DNA of 64,000 nt from Paralichthys olivaceus (taxonomy: Eukaryota > Chordata > Actinopteri > Pleuronectiformes > Paralichthyidae): NCBI RefSeq assembly GCF_024713975.1, contig NC_091100.1:23945501-24009500 (forward strand). Direction: 5' to 3'. Of this stretch, positions 11,493 through 22,172 are shown piece by piece; positions within the stretch are counted from its first letter, which is position 1, and every line of letters begins with the position of its first letter. The notes under the pieces are model-generated. The model worked only from the letters and a program-made list of their open reading frames with translations, did not search any database and was not told the DNA's origin. A program made the translations under genes and the position numbers.

Positions 11493-14400
11493 ATGAACAC
11501 AGACAAACATCCTGAATTTGCCTCCCCAGATGGAGACAGGATGGGTGAGTATCTGATTCTGTGGCCTTGGTATGAAAGTGATGGTGTTCAGGCTGCGCAC
11601 ATTGCTCCACAACTGCCACCATCCTGCCTCAGCACACAGGGGAGTACTGAAAGTAGTGTGTGTTGAAAGCTGAAGGAGTATGTGTGAAGGAACTTGAAAT
11701 AGCAAGGTTCCAACACATTCACTGATCATGAAAAAATTATTTTAATGTTCACTTATTCCAACAAAATGTTAGTACATTGGTTTTGACTTCCCTTAATGAC
11801 ACAAAAAGGTACAGTAAGTATTTACACGCGCAAAATGTGTCACTTTTCAGACGTTTGCAGTGATGCTGCAGATGTGAAGACACAGGAGGAGGAAGGAGAG
11901 CGGGAGGACAGCTCTTACAGTGAAAATGGAATGTTTGTGGAAGGTGGGATGGATCTGTGTAGGTTTTCACACACACACACACACATACATACATACACAT
12001 GTGAGTGGAATTTTTGTCTTCTTTTTTTTCCCTAGCCATTGTGACGAAACCAAAATTTACTTTAGGTATTAGTTAAGGAGCTAAAATTACTTACTTTTAG
12101 TGGTCACTTTGCATTTCTGCTTATCTGAAGGGTTTCAAAGGTGTCATGAATCAAAGTGTGGAGGAGGAGGGTTTTATTCTTTGACTTAAACAGGAAGATA
12201 GATTGATAGATACGAATTTTTAGCTCACTTCTGATAAAACTTATATCTTGATTATATTATATCAATCTAACATATAATGTTCTATATAAGTTCTTCAGAG
12301 ACTCTTTGCAGCGGAGCCCCTTATCAAGCAGGGAGATTGTTAGATTTCTAACTATGACCACCTTGTTAAACATCTTGAGAGTGAAAAGTATTTCAGCTTT
12401 ATGTCCTTGTCAAGTAAAAAAAAAAGTGTTACAGACAGCTTTCCGATTATTTCTGAGTGCTACCCATATGCCTAACTGGGTGCACTTCCTAAAGCCCTGC
12501 TCTGCATCTGATGCACAGCCTGCGGTTCACTGCTCTGAGACTCTGGACTCTATATTGGGCCTCTCGGAGCCCTGCGTATGCAGTTTCCATAGCACCTCTG
12601 AACGCCTTCCACAATATGAGGCGCTGCTCTTTAGCTCATCACCAGTCACCGCCAAGACCACAGTGTGGTTATGGATGGAACTCAGCTCACTGGGGGTTGG
12701 TTAACACTTAGCAAGTGGCTAGGTGAGAGGTCCTGCAAACCAGGCTTCAGGACTCTGCATGTCAGCATGTCATCATGTCATGTGATGCTGAGAAGTATGC
12801 ATACAGCTGGGCAGAACCTTAATGGTGTGGCATTTGGACCTACAGTTGTTAGCAGCGTGAAGCTTAGGAAAATGTCAAGGAAAAAAAATAACAGGAAAAA
12901 CTTGCAAGCAGTAGAAATGACAGCGGATTGATTCTCTGCCGAGATGTAACACTGTGTGTTGGATGTTTTTCAGCCTTTAAACAATCAATCTAAAATCTCT
13001 TTTTAAAGGCGCGTGCTCTCTCCTGCCTTGGTTCTAGTTTCTGTGTTTTCAGAGGAAATGCCTTCCCCTTATCTGAAGTATCTTCTGCATCTCTCTGTGC
13101 ACTGGCCTAAATTAAGCTAGCCACACTTAGGAGATGTGCTCGCACTAATGTCTATCTGTCAGTTATAAATACAAATGTAGAAGTGAAGACATCATGCTTT
13201 GGTTGGACTGGTTGAATTCTTATCAATCTTATTCAGCCCCTTATTTGAAAATGAGAGCATCAAGTCAAGTAAAATTTTATTTTCACAGCACGATATCACA
13301 AATTACAGTAACATGAAGTTTCATGTTGCAGCTGAACACCCCTCACCTCACCCTCTCCTTCCAAACATGAAAAAGAACCTGTGGCAGCTTCAGTTGTCAT
13401 AAAAAGAGAGGGTCCCCTCCATGTAAATATAAAGTATTTAAATATAAAGGTTCTTTTCTGGGGTAAAGAAAAAAAAATTCATACAATTTAGATGAAACAA
13501 ACTAGTGAAAAGATCATGAGGATTATTCTACATTCAATTTCTGCCAATAGTTCCTTTTAACCTAAATCTTACACACTGGACCTTTAACAATCTGTACAGT
13601 ATGAAAGAAAGTAAGAAAAATTATATTACAGTGTAGGTATCATACATTACAACATGTGTTGTGTTCCTGTAATTATGTGCTTTTTAATAACAATATTCCA
13701 GTTATTTTATATGTTTACAGATCAACTGCTTCTTTATGTTCTTTGCTTCTCCTTTGCTTCCTCTGTAGGTGCGATAAAAACTGAGGCAGAGGAAATGGAA
13801 GATAACGAGCAGTATCTCAAGACTGAAAAAGAAAGACAGATTGTACCAAAAGAGGAAGCAGAGGGGGCCAGTGAGGACGGGATGGAGGATGGTCTTGATG
13901 AGGAAAGGACAGAGGACGAAGACGATGAGGAGAGGGATGGGGATGGGGATGAAGAAGGAGATACCCTGAATGAGCCGCAGGACCTTTCACTGGTGGACTA
14001 CTCACGTTACGACAGCGCGACCCTGCAAGACGCCCACGCAGCAGCAGAGGCTGCAGAGGGGACTTGTGTGCCTGGAGACATGGGGCCCCGCATTCAGACG
14101 ACAGGCAAGCTCAACTGTGACATCTGTGGCCTGTCCTGCGTCAGCATCAACGTACTGCTGGTGCACAAACGCAGCCACACGGGTAAGCACAGGAACACAA
14201 CCCGAACATCTGACCTCAAATACAACTGTTGTGCAAAGATCGCACTGTTGATAACATTGGGAGAGAGGTGCTTGTATTGACATAGTCAAAATGCTCGATT
14301 GAGTAACTATGATTAAGAACACGCAAGTATGAATCATACATGACGCACATTTCCTTACCAGAGCTTGAGGTTGGGAAATGTCTTCTATTATTTTTCAGAT

Positions 14401-17400
14401 ATAAAAGCCCATGCAATAAATTACAGCCACAGATCAGTCAGCATATCATAGCACTTTTATAGCGATTATATGGATCAGAAAAATGCTGAGGGAAGGTAAA
14501 CAGTTTGTAAAATAATGTCTACTGTTGTAGAATGTGAAACTCATGAGGCCAAGTTTTCAACATGGAAGTCAACTGCACAATATGGTTGGTATTTGTGTGG
14601 TTTCAGTCGTGAGAACATTGTCTCTAGGTTTCTGACTTTCAAAGTGGATGTTGCCTTGTTCCCTTTTCAAAGATGGTGAAGGATTCTGTTTTTTGCAATT
14701 CATCGTCAGACTGGAAGCATATTTGTGATTAAAGATTAGCATCGACATTATTGAAATGTCGCGTGAAATCAGAATGTGTTTATAAGCACATCTTATGTTT
14801 AAATGGGAAATGTGCAGGGTTATTTTCATGCTGTTGTTTTTTTTTTTGTCTTCCTTCAGGTGAGAGACCATTCCACTGCAGTCAGTGTGGGGCCTCCTTC
14901 ACCCAGAAGGGAAACCTGCTTCGCCACATCAAACTGCACTCCGGGGAGAAGCCTTTCAAATGCCCCATGTGCAGCTACGCCTGCCGTCGACGCGATGCTC
15001 TGAGCGGGCACCTGCGCACCCATTCTGGTACCAGCCAGCCACACGCACGCTCATCCACTCACATGTGAAGCTGATATGCAGTTTTACTGTATGCACCTGT
15101 GTACAGACTCACGTGGGTTTCTCTCTCCTTTTGAATCTGATCACACGAGGCCTGCTGAGCTGGCAAGGCTTTTCCAGTAACATCCTGCCGTGCACTCTCA
15201 CACAGTCACACACATTACATATGACATCTTACTTACTCATTTTTCGGTTCACATGTTGTACCTACAGACAATGCGGCACACTCTTTTCTACATCATCAGT
15301 TTTGTATGAAACCGAGGAAATAATACTCTGTGTACCACTTAGATGTTTCATGTCTTAGTGATTAACTGAAACTCCTGCTTACAGTGGAGAAGCCCTTCAA
15401 GTGCAACCACTGCAGTCGCAGCTATAAGCAACGCAGCTCCCTTGAAGAGCACAGAGAAAGGTGCCATGTGTACATTCAGAGCAAAGGTCCCGCTGAGAGA
15501 GGTGAGTAGCCATCCCACACAAAAAAAAATTTCAAAACCCCAACACGTGCAGGTGGCACAAAGACACCGTTCAAACATGCACACGTGTAAACAGTGGTCA
15601 CACATGTGTGTATGCAACAGGCGCACAGTTAAAGATGTTATTGCTAACAGTTCCTGTTTTTATAGCCTCATTAAATTAATGAGTTTATGGTGGTTACCCC
15701 ATCATTACAGTTAAATAGAATACGGCTGCTGTGGTGTGGAGTCACTGCGCTGTGAGGACCGCTTCACATGTCTGTGGCAACTAAGGGGAAGCTAAACATG
15801 TACGGCAAATGGCTTTATACCAGCCACCAAACACGCACACACAAAACTACCCCCTCTTTGTGTAACTTCCCCAGAGAAACGTCTTCACATAGTGGCAGGA
15901 CAAATGTACAGTTGTGTGACACCATCAATGCTCTGCTTCTGTTGTCAACAAATGTCAAAGGTTTATTTCTGATAGTGCTGTAGTGCTGAGGGAGTACATA
16001 CTCTGTGGTCTCCTCTCCTGCACCGGTGATCTTCTGATCTTAAGTTATTATCTCGTTCCTCCCAGTGACGCTACTTCGACAGGCGGACGGTTGCTGCTCC
16101 TTCTTCACTCGTGATACTGTTTCATTGAGAAGAGCTCTTCTTCTTTCCTTCTTTGCACTTACTCTTCCAATCATTTGTCATCAAGCAGAGGACAGCCACA
16201 CATCCAGGACTCAGATGGGTACTGAGCGTGCTCTGCTGCTCGACAGGCTCGCCAGCAACGTAGCCAAACGAAAGAGTTCGATGCCACAGAAGTTCACCGG
16301 TAAGAGCAGCTCACAACGCATACACACTAGGGTTGGTATGTCATTTTAAACAGGCTTAAAGGTCCAGTGTTTAAGATTTAGGTAAAAAGGAACTATTAAT
16401 GTAGAATAATCCTCATGATGTTTTCACTAGTTCGTTTTCATCTAAATTGTATGAATTGTAGTTTCTTTACCCCAGAAAAGACCCTTTATATTTAAATACT
16501 TTATATTTACATCGAGGGGACCCTCTCTATGGAGGCCGCCATGTTTTTTACATTAGTCCAGACTGAACAAACTAAACACCTTTTGAGTTTTTATGACAAC
16601 TGAAGCTGCCACAGTTTCTTTTTCATGTTTGGAAGGAGAGGGTGAGGTGAGGGGTGTTCAGCTGCAACATGCAACTTCAACACTAGATGTCACTAAATTC
16701 TACACACTGTACCTTTAAACTGAAAATTATGAAAGCCTCCATTTGTAGTTGAATTGATAGGGTTATTTAATAATTACTGATTATGGACATCTATATTTCA
16801 AAATCGAAGAGCTGCTACAACTATAATATGCAACTGACTTTTTGAATTATATGTAACTTTTGTGCTTTTTCCTCGCATTTATGCTTAACAAGGCAGAATT
16901 CATGTTTTGTAGATTGTAGATATTTCAAGTTGTCTGTCTGAGCTACTTGTTTGTTTGTCTCTGCTGGCTTTCATCTTTTATCAAACAGGAATTGAGGGCA
17001 GAGCAGTTGCCTCAAACCTGCACACATCACAGAATGGTCTCCACTGTCCTCAATTCTCTACCAGATTTGTGTCATGGGTGGGTATTTGTAAACATGCATG
17101 GTTAAATGAATGGACACATGAAAATAGAGACACTCATACTAAGTTTTGATTGCAACTAGGATAATAAACAGATAGCAGTTTCAGTAAATGGCTGACATGG
17201 CAGTGATTTCCCAAACTTTACGGTCATTCACAAACAACACAATGATTTTCAATAGCTGGCTCACACCTTTCTAGTTAAGCCCAACTGACACAATCAAGCC
17301 CCAAGCTGCTTGCAAGCGAGGGTGTATGTGCAAAAACCATCCTACTTCTCTCCATCAGGTTGACAAATCTTTCAATATGAGAACCACAGGGAGTGAGAGA

Positions 17401-18451
17401 AGTCATTTCTGCAACCGCAGAGAGAGAGAGAGAGAATAGGCATGTGGCGAGAAACGTGAGCAGGTGCCTCTCTGTCTGTTCGTCTGTGGCGCTCTGCATC
17501 AGAGGCCTTCGCCTGCGTCGTCTGCTTCCTCTCAGCCCTCTGTCGTCCTCCAACTTCTGCTGCTGGCTCAGGATGCTCTTTGGTCCTGTGAACGTGGTGT
17601 GTTCCAGTTCATGGTGTAGGTTTTCCTTTTTGTTGCCTTGGGTGGAGGGATGCATATTTTCTCATAGACCCTGTAGAGTCCCTTAAAGGTTTCTTTTTGG
17701 CTTTTTCTAACTTCTGCATGCTGCCTGTGCTATTTCTCTGCTGTCTTACATACACAGTGTTTAATATGTGAAACTCCTCTTGTTGAGTCTTTGTTCTCGT
17801 GTTACTGGTGTAGGCGACAATGGTGTCTGCCTCGACCTGAGCTTTAACAGGGAGCTGGTCCACCAAACTGATGCCAAGGACCCTCCAGGAGGATCTCCGG
17901 GGCCCGACGGCCAACATCAGCAACATCCAATCCTCACAGGCCCAGACGGCGATGCAGCTCCCTCCCACAGGCCCTACCCCATCTCATTGAGTCGCAATGA
18001 CATCAACCCTCTGGGCCTCACCAACGGTCATAAGATAGGCATGTCACTCATGGGCCACCCTCGCAACGCCCAGCCACCCCTATGCATGGACTCATTCCAC
18101 AATGACAGCTCCCAAATGTCCCAGCCCGTCATGTACAGCTTAGGACACCTGCTGGGGGGGCTGAACCACCAGAACGGCGTCCCTCACCCACATGCCCAGC
18201 CCATCCCCTTGTCCCATCCGCTGGATGCTTTGCGAGTGGCCCGGGCTGAGGGGGAGGCAGGACCGGGGGCAGTTTACCCCTGCAGCCACTGCAGGGTGAT
18301 TTTCCTGGACTATGTCATGTTCACCATCCATATGGGATGCCATGGCTTCCGCGACCCGCTTGAGTGCAATGTGTGTGGCCACCGCAGCCAGGACCGTTAC
18401 GAGTTCTCGTCACACATAGCCCGTGGCGAGCACCGCTTAGAATTGAAGTAA
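11493..18451 (+). CDS. ikzf3: Ikaros family zinc finger 3 (Aiolos), 7 coding exons, 530 aa
   Basis: This is a nuclear DNA-binding regulator of lymphocyte development. Coding exons are 11493-11544, 11851-11943, 13769-14182, 14860-15027, 15385-15501, 16189-16299 and 17814-18451. All introns are phase 1 with GT-AG ends, and the 1593 nt stay in frame to TAA. Four N-terminal fingers bind DNA: C2H2 at residues 165-185, 193-213 and 221-241, and a C2HC finger at 249-270. Two C-terminal dimerisation fingers lie at 475-495 and 503-525. The C-terminus ([16 protein letters not shown], then HIARGEHR) and the HTHSVEKP linker are closer to Aiolos than to Ikaros. The SMPQKF block after finger 4 is also conserved. 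The first exon has an acceptor at 11476, so a 5' non-coding exon exists upstream. Oddities are a very acidic exon 3, a PQDLS motif at 118-122, a histidine at residue 192, and loss of the conserved middle of the last exon. Human IKZF3 is 509 aa. Confidence 0.93.
13285..13587 (-). mobile_element. TTAA-flanked MITE, copy 1 (left end degraded)
   Basis: This copy runs opposite to the one at 16356-16718. Its right end reads acacactggaccttTAA, with TTAA at 13584-13587. The internal blocks 'gctgaacacccctcacctca' and 'cttcagttgtcataaaaa' match copies 2 and 3. The left end near 13285 is diverged. It lies in ikzf3 intron 2, just before exon 3. Confidence 0.7.
16356..16718 (+). mobile_element. TTAA-flanked MITE, copy 2 (complete)
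   Basis: TTAA at 16356-16359 is followed by AGGTCCAGTGT. The other end is ACACTGTACCT followed by TTAA at 16715-16718. These are imperfect terminal inverted repeats inside a TTAA duplication, as expected for a piggyBac-type non-autonomous element, although the superfamily is inferred. There is no coding capacity. The element lies in ikzf3 intron 6, just downstream of exon 6. Confidence 0.75.
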
Positions 18452-18483
18452 CATTCATTCATGCTTATGTACATGCTTGCACG

Positions 18484-18486
<3 letters not shown>

Positions 18487-18551
<65 letters not shown>
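18487..18551 (+). repeat. (CA)n tract in ikzf3 3' UTR
   Basis: About 32 CA units start 36 nt after the ikzf3 stop codon, with shorter imperfect CA runs continuing to about 18585. The tract should be transcribed in the 3' UTR. Confidence 0.9.
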
Positions 18552-18676
18552 AACACACTGACACACACCAACACACACACACACAAAAGCAAGCTTAGAC
18601 ACAGATTTACTTATGTAAGTAGCTGGTTTTATCAAAAATGTATGATGTAACAACTATTCTGCTCTTGCTGTCTTTA

Positions 18677-18677
<1 letters not shown>

Positions 18678-18709
<32 letters not shown>

Positions 18710-18718
18710 TGTGTGTGT
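18678..18718 (+). repeat. (TG)n tract in ikzf3 3' UTR
   Basis: About 15 pure TG units are followed by one CT interruption and a few more TG units. The tract is complementary to the CA tract 127 nt upstream in the same predicted transcript. Confidence 0.9.
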
Positions 18719-18992
18719 TAGAGGGTGATTTTGAGAAACATGGGAGTGTGACTAGTGTCAGAGTGATCTTAGTCACACTGTAGTCATTTAAAAAATGACC
18801 TGTAAAGTATGTATGCAGGAGTTATTCTACCTCCTAGTCATACGTGCATATTTCCTTAATGATCCCTGCTGACGCCGCTGTTTATATTTCATAATATGTC
18901 ACATTCATTTAAATGTTCAACAAGTAGCAGAAATGAATGTATTATTTGTGTATGTGCTGTTGGTTTTCCTGTTATCTCTGTAAAGGTGTAAA

Positions 18993-18998
18993 AATAAA
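18993..18998 (+). terminator. candidate poly(A) signal of ikzf3
   Basis: An AATAAA hexamer lies 542 nt after the ikzf3 stop codon. A second AATAAA, near 19263, could serve a longer form. The choice is an inference. Confidence 0.55.
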
Positions 18999-20312
18999 AG
19001 AGAGCCTCTTCATCACACGCAGACCTGCACCTTGTTGCGAGAAGTGTCAATTCAAGACTGCAGAGGAGAAAAAAAATCCTATTATCTAGAAGGTCACATG
19101 TCTCCTTCAGGCTGTGGTTTTGAGAGAAGTGCAGTTCACAGCTTCAAAAGACATCACCTCGCTCTGCACCATGTGTTGGTTTCTCACTCCTGAATATTTG
19201 ACTCTTTTAGCACTGCTTGTCAGAAATGGCTCACAGGTTTGCAGAGACATTTTTGTCACACTAAATAAAGTTGTGTGTGTATATATGACTTAGAAAGTTC
19301 AAAACTGCAAAGTATCTTTAACACAGAGGTAATGGGTTATAAATAAATCAGGTTAAAGCTGTTGTGTTGCATTAAATCAGTAACAAAGAGGTAACAGTCT
19401 CCCACTGTATCTAAGTAATTACCTGCCCTGAAATATCATATGATACATGCATATATTATGGTATTGTTCATTTCATTACAGATTTAGATCTCATTGTTTC
19501 ATCTATAATCAGAGGATATACACTTCAGTGGATCAGACCAGCATCCATCTGCTGGGGGAAGTGTGTTACTGCATGACAGTGAATTCCTCTTGGTGTGTTT
19601 ACCGTGTGAATCGAACCTTCACTGATTTCGTAGACCCACAAATAAAATGAAGACTGGCTTAATATCATCGTTATTTGTTTAGCTAGAAGAAAGCACCATG
19701 AGAAAATATGCAAAAAAGAATTATAGTTTCACCCTCCCACTTAGCTCTCAATTCACCCACACAGTGCATAGTAAGACATTATGTCTGCCAATAAAACTAC
19801 ACTTGTGGAAATTCATCACCCATCTGACCCTGAGTGAATCAGAGAAATTCTGGTGAACACATAACGAGCACTTCACCCCCATTTCAGAGCAGGGACTACT
19901 TGGTTATGCTTTGCCGCCTTCAGACCAGAACAGGGCGTTAGCTTCATCCAGCTGCCACCACATTATCTGTCCTCTCCATCAGAGCCAGTTCCCTTTTCTC
20001 TCTGTGGGTCTCATGAGAAGTGACACTTGAGAGGTAAACTGTCTTCACAGCTTCATGTCCATATGTCAGATGAAAAAGCCCAGTCATCCATTTCAAAAGT
20101 ACAACCACGCTGCTTCTCTTTTTCCAATTATAGGAGGTTGATATCTTCATCTTCTGAGTGTGTTGAGTAAGATTGTGTTTGTACTTCTTAAAATTAAACT
20201 CAGGTTTCGTGGTAATGTAGGAGGATAAAAAAAACTTTAGGACACGGAGGATAGTTTCTTAGTTTCTGACACATCACTTCTGAAGATAAAAAACAGGAAT
20301 GAGACATGCATG

Positions 20313-20314
<2 letters not shown>

Positions 20315-20382
<68 letters not shown>
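20315..20382. repeat. (GT)n microsatellite
   Basis: About 34 uninterrupted GT units in the ikzf3-mllt6 spacer. Confidence 0.92.
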
Positions 20383-20383
<1 letters not shown>

Positions 20384-20657
20384 TGAAGTCCCATTTCCAC
20401 CATAAAACTGTGCTGCCAGACAAGTTTACTCAGCCAGTGGAGACAGGAGTCATAATGCAACAGTGACGTGAGTGAAGTCAAACTGAAAGGTTTCTGGTGA
20501 CACCTGCATCACTGGCCTCAACTTGACTTGAAAATCAGAATGAGATCCAAGCTGATGCATTTTAACTGGAAGTCGTCTGCATCTGACGCTGAGAGGAGCG
20601 AAATAAAATTCATGGAACGGGGGCAGGGTCGTGAGGGAAACTGGCCCTAGTTGAGAT

Positions 20658-21170
20658 CTGATCAGAATCAGAATCAGAATAACTTTATTGTCCCACAAAC
20701 GGGGAAATTTCTTTGTCGCAGCAGCAACAGGACAGTAGTGTTTTAAAAACAATAGCAATAGTGAAAAATAAACAAGATCATTTAAAGGTAAGAAAATAGA
20801 ATAGAAAGAATATACTCCTATATACATATGAACATATTCAGTGTGCAATGAATTTACAAAAGACAGTGTGGCAGTGTGTTTACTAGGGATAATAAATAAT
20901 AAATATGGGTATTTATAAAAATTGTATGCAGATGTATGCTACTGGGAGCAGTGATTGTAAAGTCTGACAGCAGCAGGAAGGAAGGACCTTCGATACCTCT
21001 CCTTCACACACTTGGGGTGTATCAGTCTGCTGCTGAAGGAGCTGCCCAGTGCTGTGAGAGTGACCTGAAAGGGGTGGGACTCCTGCACCAGCAACGATGA
21101 CAGCTTGTCCATCATCCTGCTCTCTCCCCCCCGAAGGCCCCCGAAGAGCCTTTGTCCCATCAGCAGTCTA
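20658..21170 (-). mobile_element. 3' end of a 5'-truncated LINE
   Basis: The minus strand encodes the last 73 or so residues of a LINE reverse-transcriptase protein at 21160-20939. It includes the family-typical RRSFLPAAVRLYN block just before the stop. The 3' tail is the repetitive gaatcagaat run with 'actttattgtccc', at 20661-20695 on the plus strand. This layout (C-terminal ORF end, short 3' UTR, simple repeat tail) fits a CR1/L2/Rex1-type non-LTR element truncated at its 5' end. The exact clade is not resolved. Confidence 0.75.
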
Positions 21171-21749
21171 AAAAAAACAAATTAAAAAAATAGTCATTTA
21201 CTAACAATAAATATGTCAACTTGTTAAGAGAGAACAATTCAACTCTCAGACCTCTTCAATGATGTGTAGCTTTGCTCAAAGCTGCAGAACTAACAGTATA
21301 AACGTGCACCTTGCTGAAGCAGGAAACGTGGTGGATGTTGGTAAAGTACTTGGCTCCTCTGTTGTAATTGTGGCCCCATTATGGCCCCTGACTCAGAAAA
21401 AACCTAGATCCACCACAGCTTGACAGATGTCAGGTGCACAGACTGGGATTCACCCTGTCTGTTTTTTCTTGTTTTCCCCGTAATAGAGTTGAGTCAACAC
21501 ACAAAGAAAGAACATGTATTATGTCATTTAACACTTCCATCAAAGTGTCGTGAGTGAGGAGGAGGAGGAGGGGGAGGCAGGTCGGTCTCTCTCTGGATGT
21601 TTGTCTCTTCAGGACGTCGGATGGTGAAATAGCTTGCAACTGCCTCCCTGCTGTTCTCCGGCAACCCTGAGGGTGGCGCTGTTGAAACAGAATTGATGGA
21701 GAAACAGCGGTGTCGTGTGATTGATCCACATGTTTTTCTAATGTCACGT

Positions 21750-22172
21750 ATTCAACGATCGGGCAGAAGCGCTGCTGTGTTGTTGTTTCGCCCCGGTGAC
21801 GAGTCACTGGAGGCGAATAAGAGTCTGCGAGCACGAGGCTGCGCAGAGACTGGACATAAATAAAACAACAACAACAACAATAAGTTGCCACCTTTGCTGC
21901 GACTTTTATTCCGACCCAGAGGAGCAGGTCTGAGCATGCGCACTGCATCGGTTCTAGGGGGACGGGGAGGACATCACGGAAAAACGCGTAGCGGCAGCAC
22001 CACACACCCCACGCCGAGATTTCCTCTCTGCGCGGCGCTCGAACTGCGCGACGGACGCGGCCCGCGACTATGCCCGGTGCGGCGCTGCTGTGCGGGAGCA
22101 CCACTTGACAGGCCGGGGTGAGGTCTGAGCCGTTGCCGGGAGGGGAATCACATTTCTTCATATGGGAGCAGC
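21750..22172 (+). promoter_or_regulatory. CpG-rich mllt6 promoter and 5' UTR
   Basis: CpG density rises sharply from about 21750 and continues past exon 1 to about 22650, with many CGC and GCG triplets. The AT-rich DNA on either side lacks this. Such an island at the first exon fits a broadly expressed, TATA-less promoter. No TATA box is seen close to the ATG. An out-of-frame ATG at 22162-22164 precedes the chosen start. Confidence 0.6.

Larger units (their letters stand above)
19000..21750. other. ikzf3-mllt6 spacer
   Basis: No gene is recognised. The spacer holds a GT microsatellite at 20315-20382, a LINE tail at 20658-21170 and AT-rich unique DNA. Transcription on both sides runs to the right, so this is the end of ikzf3 followed by mllt6 upstream DNA. 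Confidence 0.6.

Noticed and set aside
12306-12704. A 132-codon plus-strand frame inside ikzf3 intron 2
   Set aside because: It has no family match and no clear splice sites in the right phase. The flanking exons join in frame without it.
18397-18653. Cys-Val repeat frames at 18.4-18.65 kb
   Set aside because: They are translations of the CA microsatellite in the ikzf3 3' UTR.
21430-22161. A 243-codon minus-strand frame across the mllt6 promoter
   Set aside because: It has no recognisable domain and lies partly in CpG-rich DNA, where stop codons are rare. An antisense transcript is possible but unsupported.
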